Below, one piece after another: positions 51,776 through 60,740 of a stretch of DNA of 64,000 bases (positions are counted from its first letter, which is position 1; every line of letters starts with the position of its first letter). The notes under the pieces are model-generated. The model did no database searches, was not told the origin of the DNA, and saw only the letters and a program-made list of their open reading frames with translations. A program made the translations under genes and the position numbers. The DNA is from Brumimicrobium sp964585545 (GTDB taxonomy: Bacteria; Bacteroidota; Bacteroidia; Flavobacteriales_D; Crocinitomicaceae): NCBI GenBank assembly GCA_964585545.1, contig CAZPDT010000007.1, forward strand, positions 62,001 through 126,000, written 5' to 3'.

Positions 51776-52177
51776 ATGGTAAAAATTGAATCAAGGACAA
51801 GGGAAAACAATTACGCTACAGAAATTACTTCAAATTCAGGTCATACAATTCTGAGTGACGAACCCAAAGATATCGGTGGACAAAATAAAGGCATGTCTCC
51901 TGATGAGTTGATTATTGCAGCTTTGGCCTCATGTACTTCTGCAACATTAAAGATGTATGCCCAAAGGAAAGAATGGGCCTTGCATGAGGTACACACTTCT
52001 ATTGAACTGACTAAGGGGGAAAAGCCAGGAGATTTACCGACTATTCAGAGAACAATACAACTGAAGGGTGACCTTGATGAACAGCAAAAAGAAAGAATGT
52101 TGGTGATTGCCAATAAATGTCCTGTACATAAAATCTTGTCTGGAAATGTTTCGATTGATTCAGCGTTGACTGAATAG
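51776..52177 (+). CDS. OsmC family peroxiredoxin-like protein
   Basis: 133 aa. The two redox Cys are Cys53 (LASCTSATLKMYAQ) and Cys115 (NKCPVHKILSG), in the classic OsmC/YhfA spacing. It probably reduces organic hydroperoxides or acts on sulfur species in the cytoplasm. It is monocistronic. Confidence 0.93.
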   Translation: MVKIESRTRENNYATEITSNSGHTILSDEPKDIGGQNKGMSPDELIIAALASCTSATLKMYAQRKEWALHEVHTSIELTKGEKPGDLPTIQRTIQLKGDLDEQQKERMLVIANKCPVHKILSGNVSIDSALTE

Positions 52178-52208
52178 AGAAGAAAAATGCATCTAAAACT
52201 TCTCGCTC

Positions 52209-53678
52209 TTATATATTTTGCTCCTCTTTTTGTTTTTTTATTTTTTTCTGAAGACGAATCTGTTGAGCAATAAAGATGGCAGCGGCACCATAAACTGGAA
52301 CAGAACCTTTATCTGTATCCAAATAATTGTTGAGAATCCCATGGAAAAAATACGTGCTCATTGCCAGAACAATACACAAGATAAGCACATACAACTGAGT
52401 GTCTTCTGGCGTATAGCGTTGAATATTGAGCAATAAGGTAATTCCCGAGTAGAACAATGCTGCAACAAAGGCAAGGACAGTCAAAAAGCCCAGTATGCCC
52501 ATTTCGGATAATGGACCGAGGTATTCGGAATGTGCATTGCCTAAATCGCCAAAATTTGTAGAGATAACCGTTAAATTTTCGGGGTCTTGATATGGCGCAT
52601 ATTCAAAAGCATAAGTTGCAGGACCAAACCCAAAAAATGGACGTTCTTTAAACATATTGATTGCTGCAGTCCACCGATTGATACGTTCTAAGTTGCTGGC
52701 GTCTGATGAAATATTTGTTGTGGACTGCAATTGGCCTTTAAAAGTAGTTGCTGTATGTTCTGTTTTATTTTTGGCCAATTCATTTTCAATTTTATGCCAA
52801 GAAACAAGAACAATAGTGGTCAAGATGAGTCCAATTGTAAGTAAATACTTAAATTTCACCTTGTATTTTATGCACAGCCAAACACATACAGCAAAGGCAA
52901 CACTTAACCATGCGCCGCGTGTATAACTAAAATAGAGTCCAATAAGCGTTACTGTCATCATAATTAAGAGAAAAGTTTGAACGGCAATACCGTGTTTTTT
53001 ATAGAAGAGAAGTCCAATCACAAAAAATGTATTTATTGCAACCGCAGCTCCGTAAATAGTATGGTCTTTAAAAAATGGAAACATCACCCAATGCCCTTCC
53101 TGCTCTCCAAAATTATACCCTGCATGATGGATCAGTGTATAAAGAATAACGATTGTCATACCAACAGAATAACCCCATAAAAATTTAGCAATATTACTTC
53201 TCTTTGAAAAAACGATAAATCCTATGGTGAGTAGGGGAATGATATACCACAACTTCATCAATAAAAACTTAAAAGACACCAATACATGTGTGCTGGTTAT
53301 TGAAGTTATAAACATCCAAATCAAGTAGGCGAATAACGATATAGTAATGGGATGTTTCCAAAACTTTTTATCAATTACAGGACGCTTAATTTCAGTAAGA
53401 ATAATCAATAACATCATTCCAAATAAAATAGGTTCAGTAGGAAGGAACAATCCAATTTGTTGGGTAGTGAACTCTTCGATATTGATTGAGAGTGGGGTTA
53501 AGAATACCGTAATTAAAAAGGCGGTTTTTAGATGGAAGATTATAGTATAGGCAATAATTAAGACAATAGGCAAGACATTTAAAAGATAATTATCATTGTA
53601 GATGAAGTATGAGTTCGCTCCTATAAAAAGCAAAATAAACCCCAATAAAATATAATTTTTTTTGAGTAACTCAACCAT
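52209..53678 (-). CDS. O-antigen ligase/polymerase family membrane protein
   Basis: 489 aa, about 12 hydrophobic segments, with a large periplasmic loop (about residues 300-385) containing the Wzy/WaaL family pattern: NLERINRWTAAINMFKERPF, then FGFGPATYAFEYAPYQDP and NAHSEYLGPLSEMG, where Arg and His-Ser-Glu are typical of the Wzy_C domain. It polymerises or ligates surface polysaccharide. Its ATG immediately follows the Wzz-like stop codon, so they are one operon. Confidence 0.85.
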   Translation of the reverse strand: MVELLKKNYILLGFILLFIGANSYFIYNDNYLLNVLPIVLIIAYTIIFHLKTAFLITVFLTPLSINIEEFTTQQIGLFLPTEPILFGMMLLIILTEIKRPVIDKKFWKHPITISLFAYLIWMFITSITSTHVLVSFKFLLMKLWYIIPLLTIGFIVFSKRSNIAKFLWGYSVGMTIVILYTLIHHAGYNFGEQEGHWVMFPFFKDHTIYGAAVAINTFFVIGLLFYKKHGIAVQTFLLIMMTVTLIGLYFSYTRGAWLSVAFAVCVWLCIKYKVKFKYLLTIGLILTTIVLVSWHKIENELAKNKTEHTATTFKGQLQSTTNISSDASNLERINRWTAAINMFKERPFFGFGPATYAFEYAPYQDPENLTVISTNFGDLGNAHSEYLGPLSEMGILGFLTVLAFVAALFYSGITLLLNIQRYTPEDTQLYVLILCIVLAMSTYFFHGILNNYLDTDKGSVPVYGAAAIFIAQQIRLQKKIKKQKEEQNI

Positions 53679-54668
53679 TTATTCAGTTAGTTTTATGGCG
53701 CGAATCTTGTCTCTAATTAGGAGGATTATAAACATCAAAAGCAATGCTGAAAATGTAAATACAATAACAATAATGGCTCTCTTTGGCTTTGCTTTTTTAT
53801 CTGATGCCGATGCGGATTCAACTACAAACTTTTGAGGAAGAACCTGTGTAGCATCGGATTCAGCCTGTTCGTAAGAGCTTTCTTGATCTGCTATTTTATC
53901 TATTTTCTGTTTTCTCAAGTAAGAAAGAGCATCGTAACGGGAGCCGTATTTTAGATTTACTTCAATTTGGTTTTTAAAGTATTTTTTATCACTTGGTTTC
54001 TTAGCATTAACGTAAGCTTTATACAATTCAGTTCTTGATTCATCAGTAACAACACCTAATTTTGAAAGGCTATCCAATTCATTGTTTATTTTTTCTTGTT
54101 CATCATACAGTTGGTTGAGTTTTCTTATGTTGATTTTAAATGCTGGAACCGTTCGATCTTGAATGAGTTTACTTTTTAACGTATCGATGAGTACAACAAT
54201 TTTATTGGCAATTTTTGCGGCCAATTCAGGATCTTTATCCAATACAGAAATGTTAACTGAACCATAACGAGTTCTGTTAAAATTAATATGGGAATCATAC
54301 GCCTGTTTCAATTTATAATGGAACTTTTCGCCTTCGGGGTCAATATCATAAACCTCTGCCAGTTTAAATTTGTTAATAATTTTGTTGCGCATAGGAGAAG
54401 ATTTCAATATTTGAATCAAATGTTCCGCTTTCTCTTCGTCTCCAAAATCCATAGAACCCGATTTTGCATTTCGATCTGAATTAAAAGAGACAGTACTCGT
54501 TTCTGTTGGGTAAACAATTGCATTCGATTCATACAAAACAGGAAGCAGTAAAGAGATGACAATTGATACCACCCCAGCGATAAAGCCAGTTATGATGAGT
54601 ACTTTTCTATTCTTATAGATAAATCTTAATAGGTCATTGGTGCTTTCTTCAGAAGTACTTCGTTTCAT
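53679..54668 (-). CDS. Wzz/chain-length determinant-like protein
   Basis: 329 aa with two membrane helices, near the N-terminus (VLIITGFIAGVVSIVISLLL, about 33-52) and C-terminus (AIIVIVFTFSALLLMFIILL), flanking a periplasmic coiled-coil-rich domain (IRKLNQLYDEQEKINNELDS). This is the topology of Wzz polysaccharide co-polymerases. No tyrosine-kinase domain is present. It should set sugar-chain length together with the adjacent Wzy/WaaL-like protein. Confidence 0.85.
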   Translation of the reverse strand: MKRSTSEESTNDLLRFIYKNRKVLIITGFIAGVVSIVISLLLPVLYESNAIVYPTETSTVSFNSDRNAKSGSMDFGDEEKAEHLIQILKSSPMRNKIINKFKLAEVYDIDPEGEKFHYKLKQAYDSHINFNRTRYGSVNISVLDKDPELAAKIANKIVVLIDTLKSKLIQDRTVPAFKINIRKLNQLYDEQEKINNELDSLSKLGVVTDESRTELYKAYVNAKKPSDKKYFKNQIEVNLKYGSRYDALSYLRKQKIDKIADQESSYEQAESDATQVLPQKFVVESASASDKKAKPKRAIIVIVFTFSALLLMFIILLIRDKIRAIKLTE

Positions 54669-54717
54669 CTTAAAAATATTTATTTCTATTAACTTTAAAT
54701 TATTTGAATTATTGTTC

Positions 54718-56850
54718 CTATCGAACCAATGTCATCTCATCAACCAGATATTTTGCTTCTCCAAACTTATCAATTAGCCACAGAATATAACGGGCATCAA
54801 CAGATATATTTCTACAGCGTGATCCATCGAATACAAAATCACTCATGGTGCTTTCCCATGTTCTGTCGAAGTTTAGTCCAATAAAATAGCCTTCTCCATT
54901 CAAAACAGGCGAACCCGAATTCCCTCCGGTTGTGTGATTGTTGCTTAAAAAACAAACAGGCAGTTCACCATCTTGGGTATATTCACCGTAATCTTTTTCA
55001 TTGTATAATTTTAAAATTCTTGAAGGAATTGTATATTCATCTTCTCCGGTATTGTACTTTTCAATTACTCCTTTTAGGGTGGTATGAGAGGTGTACTTTA
55101 TACCATCACGAGGTTCTACGCCCCCTATATTCCCATAAGAAAGACGCAGGGTGCCGTTTGCATTGAACCAATGTTTTTGGTCGGGAAACATTTTGGTTTG
55201 ACCTTTTACATACTGTTTCATCAATTGTTTTTTCATTCCATAGTAGGTCCGAAGTTGTTCGAGTAGTTTATGGTTGAAAATATAGTCCAATTCTTTGTAG
55301 AGTTCGAAACCAGGATCTTTATCGATTTTCTTTTTGGCATATTTCTCAAATGAATTGAGTACTTTTCTGTACTCTTCTCTTTCAACCAAGAATGATTTTT
55401 CATAAATGGTATTTGTTAGGTTCTCAATTTTTTGCTTTTGCAATGCGGAGGGCAAATAGGATGAATCAATTAAACTTTTATAGTATTTACTTTGGAGTTT
55501 AAAAACCTCTTTGTCAATCGCTTTATTGTATTTATCGTAAAAATTGTCCATACTCTTTTTTTGTTTCGCAAGTACCTCTTTCAACTCCTCCTTTTTGCCC
55601 TGATTGTAGAGTTCCATAAGTTTATTTATAGAACGTGCACGCTTAAATACTTCGGCACCAACGTAATTGTACTCAATAAACATTTTGTAGGTGAATTCAA
55701 CAGAATTATAGGTTGATGACAGTTTGCGCAACGCACTAACACTGTTTCCATAAGTATTGGCCCAAACGGGTCGCTTTCGAGCAGTTGCTATGAAGTTGTC
55801 TTCATACGTTATTTTTTGGTTGACAGCCTCAACCTCTTTTAATCCGATAACCTGACCTTTCCATTTTTTATATGCATTGGCAATGCGAGATTGCTTTGAT
55901 GCATAATTTAACTCTGTTTTTTCAGATTTTTTAATTGCTGGATCAATAACCGATAATGAAAGTTCTCTCATTTGGATTTGTGCAGAACGCAATTTATTAA
56001 TGATAAAATCCAATTCTGTACTAATTGTGTGCTGGTAAGTTCTTCCTGGAAAACCAAACACCATTGCAAATTCGTCTTTTGTATGTGGTTTTATAGAAAC
56101 AGGTAAAAAATGGATGGGTGTATACGGAACATTGTCTGTACTATAGTCGGCAGGTTGGTTTGATGTATTAGAATAGATTCTAAACAGAGCAAAATCTCCT
56201 GTATGACGTGGCCACATCCAATTGTCTGTATCTCCACCAAACTTACCAACGGTTTTTGGTGGGGCGCCAACTAATCGAATATCCCGAAAAGTTTCTTTGA
56301 TTAATAGGAAGTAGCTGTTTCCAAAATCAAAAGGTTTAATTTCTGCATCAAATCGAGAGTTTTCCGTAGCTTCCGCCTTAATACGGGCAATATTGATCAT
56401 GATTTGCTGTTGCATTTCCTCATTGCTCATGCCTTGTGTTCCTTCAAGAACTTGTCTTGTAACATCTTCAATGGCGACCATTCTCGTGGCAGTTAATCCG
56501 GAATTGGGCAATTCCTCTTTATGGCTTTTTGCCCAAAAACCATTGTTTGCAATATTGTTATCTAATGTAGAATGGGAATAAATTTGAGAATATCCGCAAT
56601 GATAGTTGGTGATTAGTAAACCTTCATTTGAAATCACTGAAGAGGTGCATCCACCACCAAAATGAAAAATAGCATCTTTAATACTGGCTTGGTTGACATT
56701 GTAAATGTCTTCTGCGCTTAATTTCATTCCTTTCGACTGCATGTCAGATTCAAAAGCACTGAGTAGTGATGGAATCAACATCCCTTCATCGGAACGAGAA
56801 AAACTACAAATAAAAATAAATAAAAACAGAACGCTTAATTTCTTCATCAT
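54718..56850 (-). CDS. S46 family dipeptidyl-peptidase (DPP7/DPP11-like)
   Basis: 710 aa. Signal peptide MMKKLSVLFLFIFICSFSRS. The chymotrypsin-fold catalytic triad is visible: His84 (TNYHCGYSQIYSHS), Asp near 220 (WMWPRHTGDFALF) and Ser near 643 (NHTTGGNSGSPVLNG). The S46 N-terminal segment (GMLIPSLL, then GGGCTSSVISNEGLLITNYH) is intact. It cleaves dipeptides from N-termini in the periplasm, supporting growth on peptides. Whether it prefers hydrophobic (DPP7) or acidic (DPP11) residues cannot be told here. Confidence 0.94.
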   Translation of the reverse strand: MMKKLSVLFLFIFICSFSRSDEGMLIPSLLSAFESDMQSKGMKLSAEDIYNVNQASIKDAIFHFGGGCTSSVISNEGLLITNYHCGYSQIYSHSTLDNNIANNGFWAKSHKEELPNSGLTATRMVAIEDVTRQVLEGTQGMSNEEMQQQIMINIARIKAEATENSRFDAEIKPFDFGNSYFLLIKETFRDIRLVGAPPKTVGKFGGDTDNWMWPRHTGDFALFRIYSNTSNQPADYSTDNVPYTPIHFLPVSIKPHTKDEFAMVFGFPGRTYQHTISTELDFIINKLRSAQIQMRELSLSVIDPAIKKSEKTELNYASKQSRIANAYKKWKGQVIGLKEVEAVNQKITYEDNFIATARKRPVWANTYGNSVSALRKLSSTYNSVEFTYKMFIEYNYVGAEVFKRARSINKLMELYNQGKKEELKEVLAKQKKSMDNFYDKYNKAIDKEVFKLQSKYYKSLIDSSYLPSALQKQKIENLTNTIYEKSFLVEREEYRKVLNSFEKYAKKKIDKDPGFELYKELDYIFNHKLLEQLRTYYGMKKQLMKQYVKGQTKMFPDQKHWFNANGTLRLSYGNIGGVEPRDGIKYTSHTTLKGVIEKYNTGEDEYTIPSRILKLYNEKDYGEYTQDGELPVCFLSNNHTTGGNSGSPVLNGEGYFIGLNFDRTWESTMSDFVFDGSRCRNISVDARYILWLIDKFGEAKYLVDEMTLVR

Positions 56851-56871
56851 TTTGAATTTAAAATTTCATGA

Positions 56872-56879
56872 CAAAGATA
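56872..56879 (-). promoter_or_regulatory. -7 promoter element (TATCTTTG) of the S46 peptidase gene
   Basis: TATCTTTG on the minus strand, 21 bp upstream of the ATG; the -33 element is not clear. Confidence 0.5.
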
Positions 56880-56943
56880 GAAAGTATGTGGGATTTTTTG
56901 TATTCTTTGCCCTATAAAGAATTAATTTTTACAAATTTGCAGT

Positions 56944-57612
56944 GTGGAGGTACTGAATTATATTTTTAAAATAGGAGTTATTTTGGCCGTCTATAATTTT
57001 TTATGGTGGCTCATTAAGTTAGGATTAAATGTTTTACGGGGAGGAGGACAAAAGCAGCTTCTTGAAATTTACCTTGTTAAGGCTGTTCGATATACCTTTC
57101 TAACAGATGTGTTGTTTTTGTTTTCTCTACAACAAAATGCTGATCAAATTGAACTCGATTCTATACTCTTAACAGGATTAGTTTTGCTGATTTATTTTGT
57201 CGGTAAAATACAAAAAAGACAACAGCGCCAATCTTTTTTTTCCGTTCGAGGCCAAGCCAATATTCCAGGGATAAATGATATTTTGGAAAGAATGAAACCC
57301 AAGTTTGATCTCCGTTATGAAGCTTTGGTTGTGGTTTTAGCTATGGGCTTATTCTCGGGCTTCTATTTTAAACCTGATCTGGCGTCCAATACAATTTCAA
57401 ATTGGTTTTTGGAGAATATTTTAGGGATTATGGATGCGCCTGTCTTTGGTTTTATTTTTAAAATTATTGGATTCTTCTTTATGCTTTCTGTGATTTTTAA
57501 GATTATAGCAGGGTTTATAGCTGTACTAACAGGAAGAAGTGCCACCAGACAATTTGAGGATGAGGAAAATGATGAAAACGATGATTTCGATCAATTTCAG
57601 GATTTCAGATGA
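56944..57612 (+). CDS. hypothetical membrane protein, about four helices
   Basis: 222 aa starting at GTG 56944. Hydrophobic segments lie near residues 5-25, 45-65, 68-88, 125-145 and 170-200, with a short acidic tail (DEENDENDDFDQFQD). The part KLGLNVLRGGGQKQLLEIYL, then ILERMKPKFDLRYEALVVVL, is conserved-looking but I do not recognise the family. It is convergent with coaE. Function unknown. Confidence 0.65.
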   Translation: MEVLNYIFKIGVILAVYNFLWWLIKLGLNVLRGGGQKQLLEIYLVKAVRYTFLTDVLFLFSLQQNADQIELDSILLTGLVLLIYFVGKIQKRQQRQSFFSVRGQANIPGINDILERMKPKFDLRYEALVVVLAMGLFSGFYFKPDLASNTISNWFLENILGIMDAPVFGFIFKIIGFFFMLSVIFKIIAGFIAVLTGRSATRQFEDEENDENDDFDQFQDFR

Positions 57613-57725
57613 TAAAAAATATTTTAGTCAGTTGTATTTTCCTGTGTTTGTCATACTTAAAATTGACCATTTTTGGTTACAGAGTTCTACTGTCTTGGAA
57701 TAGAAAATGTATGAATAATTCGGGG

Positions 57726-58334
57726 TTAGCCTATAGAGGATATCTGTTTGAGTATGCGGGTGAGCTGTGGAGCGACATCACTTTTTCCATCATTGTTCAC
57801 TTCAAAGGAGGCCAACGGTCTTTTTTTATCATCACTCCATTGATTGTTCATTCTTGCTTTTATTTTTTCAATTGATGTTTTGTCGCGCTTGAGGATCCGT
57901 TGTAGCCTTATTTCTTCTGGTGCAGTGACCAAAACAGTAAAGTCAAAGTCTTTGTACCGTCCTGTTTCAAAGAGTATTGCAGCCTCATTAAAAACAATAT
58001 TTTGCATTTTATCGCAAAGCGACTGGTGTGCGGTTTGAGTACAAAACCTATCGAATGACTTGATTACTTCAGGATGCACAATGCTATTAAGTTTATCTTT
58101 TAAAACAGGATGATTAAAGATCTGATCGGCTAAATATTCCCGATTGATTTGATTGTTGTTGTAGGCATTCTCCCCAAAATGTTTTTTCACTTTTCGAATC
58201 ACTTTGGGGCTGCTCACCATTATTTCTTTCGCTTTCGTATCTGAATTAAATACAGGATATCCCCATTGTTCTAAAATGCTGCAAACAAACGACTTTCCAG
58301 CTCCTATCCCTCCAGTTACTCCAACTTTAATCAC
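57726..58334 (-). CDS. coaE: dephospho-CoA kinase
   Basis: 202 aa. P-loop GGIGAGKS at residues 8-16 (VGVTGGIGAGKSFVCS), then VFNSDTKAKEIM (the CoaE D-T-A-like acidic site), and lid region LQRILKRDKTS. It phosphorylates dephospho-CoA at the 3' hydroxyl, the last step of CoA synthesis. It lies 3 bp after the SiaC gene and should be cotranscribed with the SiaB/SiaC pair. Confidence 0.95.
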   Translation of the reverse strand: MIKVGVTGGIGAGKSFVCSILEQWGYPVFNSDTKAKEIMVSSPKVIRKVKKHFGENAYNNNQINREYLADQIFNHPVLKDKLNSIVHPEVIKSFDRFCTQTAHQSLCDKMQNIVFNEAAILFETGRYKDFDFTVLVTAPEEIRLQRILKRDKTSIEKIKARMNNQWSDDKKRPLASFEVNNDGKSDVAPQLTRILKQISSIG

Positions 58335-58337
58335 GCA

Positions 58338-58721
58338 TTATATTTCTTCGATTTCAATCATTTTAAAGGGAAGCTGTATAATCGCTTGGTAGTCTTCTCC
58401 AGCTTCTTCCATATCTTCGTCATCTTCTTCGAAATACCAATTCACCCTGACTTCTGTATTTTTTCCATTGATTCTTTCCAAGATTTTAAACAAGTCAAGG
58501 ATGCATTTGGATGATGAGGTATTGAAATATTCGAGTTTTACTTCAAAGATTGTAACTTCTTTTGGGCTGTTGCTATAATTTTTAATCCATTCATTAAGGG
58601 GGTTGTAAAACTCCACAGAATTTTCTGGGATTGATCTTCCCTTAAGTTCTATTTTACCTTCTTCTGCATTAAAGACAACGGAGGGCGTTTTTGGGGTTCC
58701 TTCTAAATTGATATTTTCCAT
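58338..58721 (-). CDS. SiaC-family regulatory phosphoprotein (DUF1987)
   Basis: 127 aa. The DUF1987 pattern is TPSVVFNAEEGKIELKGRSI, then PENSVEFYNPLNEWIKNY and the phosphorylation segment EYFNTSSSKCILDL. Thr68 of that segment coincides in number with the phosphorylated Thr68 of Pseudomonas aeruginosa SiaC. SiaC proteins are phosphorylated by the SiaB kinase and, when unphosphorylated, activate a diguanylate cyclase (SiaD) in Pseudomonas. Here the pair is followed by coaE; no SiaA phosphatase or SiaD gene is present in the window. Confidence 0.87.
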   Translation of the reverse strand: MENINLEGTPKTPSVVFNAEEGKIELKGRSIPENSVEFYNPLNEWIKNYSNSPKEVTIFEVKLEYFNTSSSKCILDLFKILERINGKNTEVRVNWYFEEDDEDMEEAGEDYQAIIQLPFKMIEIEEI

Positions 58722-58728
58722 ATTGTTT

Positions 58729-59277
58729 TTAATTTATTATAACATTTAAACAAAAGAAACTGTATTCTTTATCTACATTTATAAACTGATATTTTAACTT
58801 ATTTCCAGACTTTCTGGCGATATCTATTAATCCTAATCCTGCAGTACCTTTTTGGGATAACTCCCCATTTTTTAAGATTTCTCGGTACATTGCTCTTAAC
58901 TCTTCCTTATTGAGCAGATTTATTTCATTAATCTTTTCCTCAATTGCAGCAACTTCATCTTTTCTAACATAGTTGCCTGTTTTTATCTCATAAACATCCT
59001 TGTCCTTTGAGACAAGAAATATTGCCGATTGAAGAGATAATGCATCTGTATCAATCAAATCTTTCTCATTGTGGTGATACAAATTTTGTAAGCATTCTAC
59101 CAATACATTGTACACCTTCTTTCTTTTTGATGGAGAGTCTTCGGATTCCCTAAGTTTTACCTCAACTATCTCCAAGACTGTTGCAAGCAATTCTTTAGTT
59201 ACAACACCTTTAAAAGAAAGCATCGACTGCTCATGCTCTAACTGCTTAAAGAGTGTATAAATTGAATTCAAAGGCAT
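58729..59277 (-). CDS. SiaB-family protein kinase
   Basis: 182 aa GHKL-type kinase fold. N-box-like region VYNVLVECLQNLYHHNEKDL near residue 60, and the glycine-rich GTAGLGLIDIARKSGN (about 144-159) typical of SiaB/DUF6272. It phosphorylates the SiaC protein encoded 7 bp downstream in a partner-switching way. It has a good TTG-N19-TATATTTG promoter. The output of the pair in this organism is unknown. Confidence 0.86.
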   Translation of the reverse strand: MPLNSIYTLFKQLEHEQSMLSFKGVVTKELLATVLEIVEVKLRESEDSPSKRKKVYNVLVECLQNLYHHNEKDLIDTDALSLQSAIFLVSKDKDVYEIKTGNYVRKDEVAAIEEKINEINLLNKEELRAMYREILKNGELSQKGTAGLGLIDIARKSGNKLKYQFINVDKEYSFFCLNVIIN

Positions 59278-59309
59278 GTAATATAATATGGTTTAGACTT
59301 AGCTATCTA

Positions 59310-59339
59310 CAAATATATACTTTTGTTTGAAAATTACAA
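59310..59339 (-). promoter_or_regulatory. promoter of the SiaB-SiaC-coaE operon (TTG-N19-TATATTTG)
   Basis: On the minus strand TTG (59337-59339), 19-bp spacer, TATATTTG (59310-59317); 32 bp upstream of the SiaB ATG. A near-perfect consensus. Confidence 0.7.
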
Positions 59340-59781
59340 CTTATTAAAGTGTATTTAGCTGTTATTTTATAATTTGTGCTACAAAATGAGATCACTTGTA
59401 TTCCAAAGCAGCAGACTTTTGTGGTATAAAACAGCCCGTATTTAATTTAACCTGAATTCCAAGACAAGCGTTCTTTGTAACATAAAGTGGCTAACTTTTA
59501 CGCTTAGCATACTCAAAGGAATATTTTGTCATGATTTTTGGGCAAAAATACACGCCAAAAAGGTTTCTGCCTTCGATACTCACCCTGAATAGCACTTTAC
59601 TGCGTTGCGTTTATTCAGGGTTAATGAGATGTCGCACCTACAGCGCTTCTTTCCAGTATGCTCATGAAGACAAAAAAAACAAACAGGACTGAATAAAAAG
59701 GTGACAATGTGTAATCGGCTAATTGTGAAGTAAGTATCTAATTCATTAGATAGAATTATAAACTTCAATTCGATAAACTTA
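59340..59781. other. non-coding gap with a hairpin
   Basis: About 440 bp without a supported frame. It holds a strong dyad CCCTGAATA (59583-59591) / TATTCAGGG (59612-59620) with a 20-nt loop, and CCTGAATTCCAAGACA (59451-59466), a near copy of 32081-32096. It may be a decayed intergenic repeat or the edge of the variable lipoprotein locus. Confidence 0.4.
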
Positions 59782-60051
59782 TTACAGCGCATTGAACTTG
59801 CAAGCTGTATTCATAGGCTCTTGTGATGAAAGATAAAATGGCAATAGATTTGGGGAGCACAAGGAGACATAGATAGGAATTGAACCTGGTTTTTTAGAAT
59901 AAACATTTCTATCTTTTGTGCTAACACGAACGATGTACGTTCCTTTTACTAAAGTGTTTTGAAAACGATAGCGTGCCGTGTAAAGATTTTCTTTTGTTCC
60001 CACTAAATTACCGCTTAAATTATAAATGTGAATTGAATATGAATCTCCCAT
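59782..60051 (-). pseudogene. orphan T9SS type A sorting-domain fragment
   Basis: An 89-codon frame without signal peptide. Its first half is a sorting domain (YSIHIYNLSGNLVGTKENLY, TARYRFQNTLVKGTYIVRVS, TKDRNVYSKK), ending where a normal one would. The remaining about 35 residues are unlike anything, as expected if the frame runs into non-coding sequence after a deletion or frameshift. It begins 11 bp after the end of the beta-barrel-like gene. Probably a fossil of a T9SS cargo gene. Confidence 0.6.
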
Positions 60052-60062
60052 TTAAATACTGA

Positions 60063-60716
60063 TCACCAATCAATTTGATAATATAATTGCGCTCTATAAA
60101 CTGGATAAAACCAATTACTAAAAATATTTATTAATGCAAAATTTGGTTCAACCATTAAAGATAACCCTAAAACATTTCTATTCACTTTATATTCAGTGTC
60201 TAATTTGAGTCCACTTAAAAAAATAAAAGCTAACTTATCTTTCTTACCCTTATCTTTCTTTTGTTCACCTAATTCGATCCATTGCCTAGTAGAATAATGG
60301 GTCTGATAATATATTCCTTGGGGAAAAATCAAATTTACTCGCCATTTTTTTTGTCGTACAATACAAACACCCAAATGTACTTGAGTTCCAAAACTAAAAG
60401 TCTTTTCTGTATATTCCTGATTTGTTTTTGAAGGTTGATAAAGGGAATAGTCATCTGCTAGATGATGCGTGGTCTTAAAAGAAATATCGGCAAAAACACT
60501 TCCTCCGATAATAAATCTATTGGGAAATAAAACATGATATTCAATCCCTGGAGACATTCCTAAAGATTGATGCTGACCCTCAAAATAGGAACCCATTGCA
60601 AAACGGAAACCTTGCACAATTCTATCTTTTTTTATAGTATCTTGAGCGTAAATATTAAAGCTCAAGAATAACAATAAAAATAGCGATGTTACATAATGAA
60701 TTTTTTGCTTGTCCAT
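60063..60716 (-). CDS. outer-membrane beta-barrel-like protein
   Basis: 217 aa. Signal peptide (MDKQKIHYVTSLFLLLFLSF, cut after IYAQ). The mature part alternates polar and hydrophobic residues, with many aromatic-ended strands (IIGGSVFADISF, WRVNLIFPQGIYYQ, VYRAQLYYQIDW) and a C-terminal aromatic tail, as in porin-like or PorT-type small barrels. Its first six residues and about 25 bp around the start codon match the three lipoproteins upstream in the operon, although the rest is unrelated. Function unknown. Confidence 0.7.
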   Translation of the reverse strand: MDKQKIHYVTSLFLLLFLSFNIYAQDTIKKDRIVQGFRFAMGSYFEGQHQSLGMSPGIEYHVLFPNRFIIGGSVFADISFKTTHHLADDYSLYQPSKTNQEYTEKTFSFGTQVHLGVCIVRQKKWRVNLIFPQGIYYQTHYSTRQWIELGEQKKDKGKKDKLAFIFLSGLKLDTEYKVNRNVLGLSLMVEPNFALINIFSNWFYPVYRAQLYYQIDW

Positions 60717-60740
60717 TGGTTTTGTGTTTTAATGTGGACT

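Noticed and set aside
57609..57875. Plus-strand frame of 88 codons after the four-helix membrane protein
   Set aside because: More than half of it lies antiparallel within coaE, which is clearly real, and the rest has no domain or recognisable signal.
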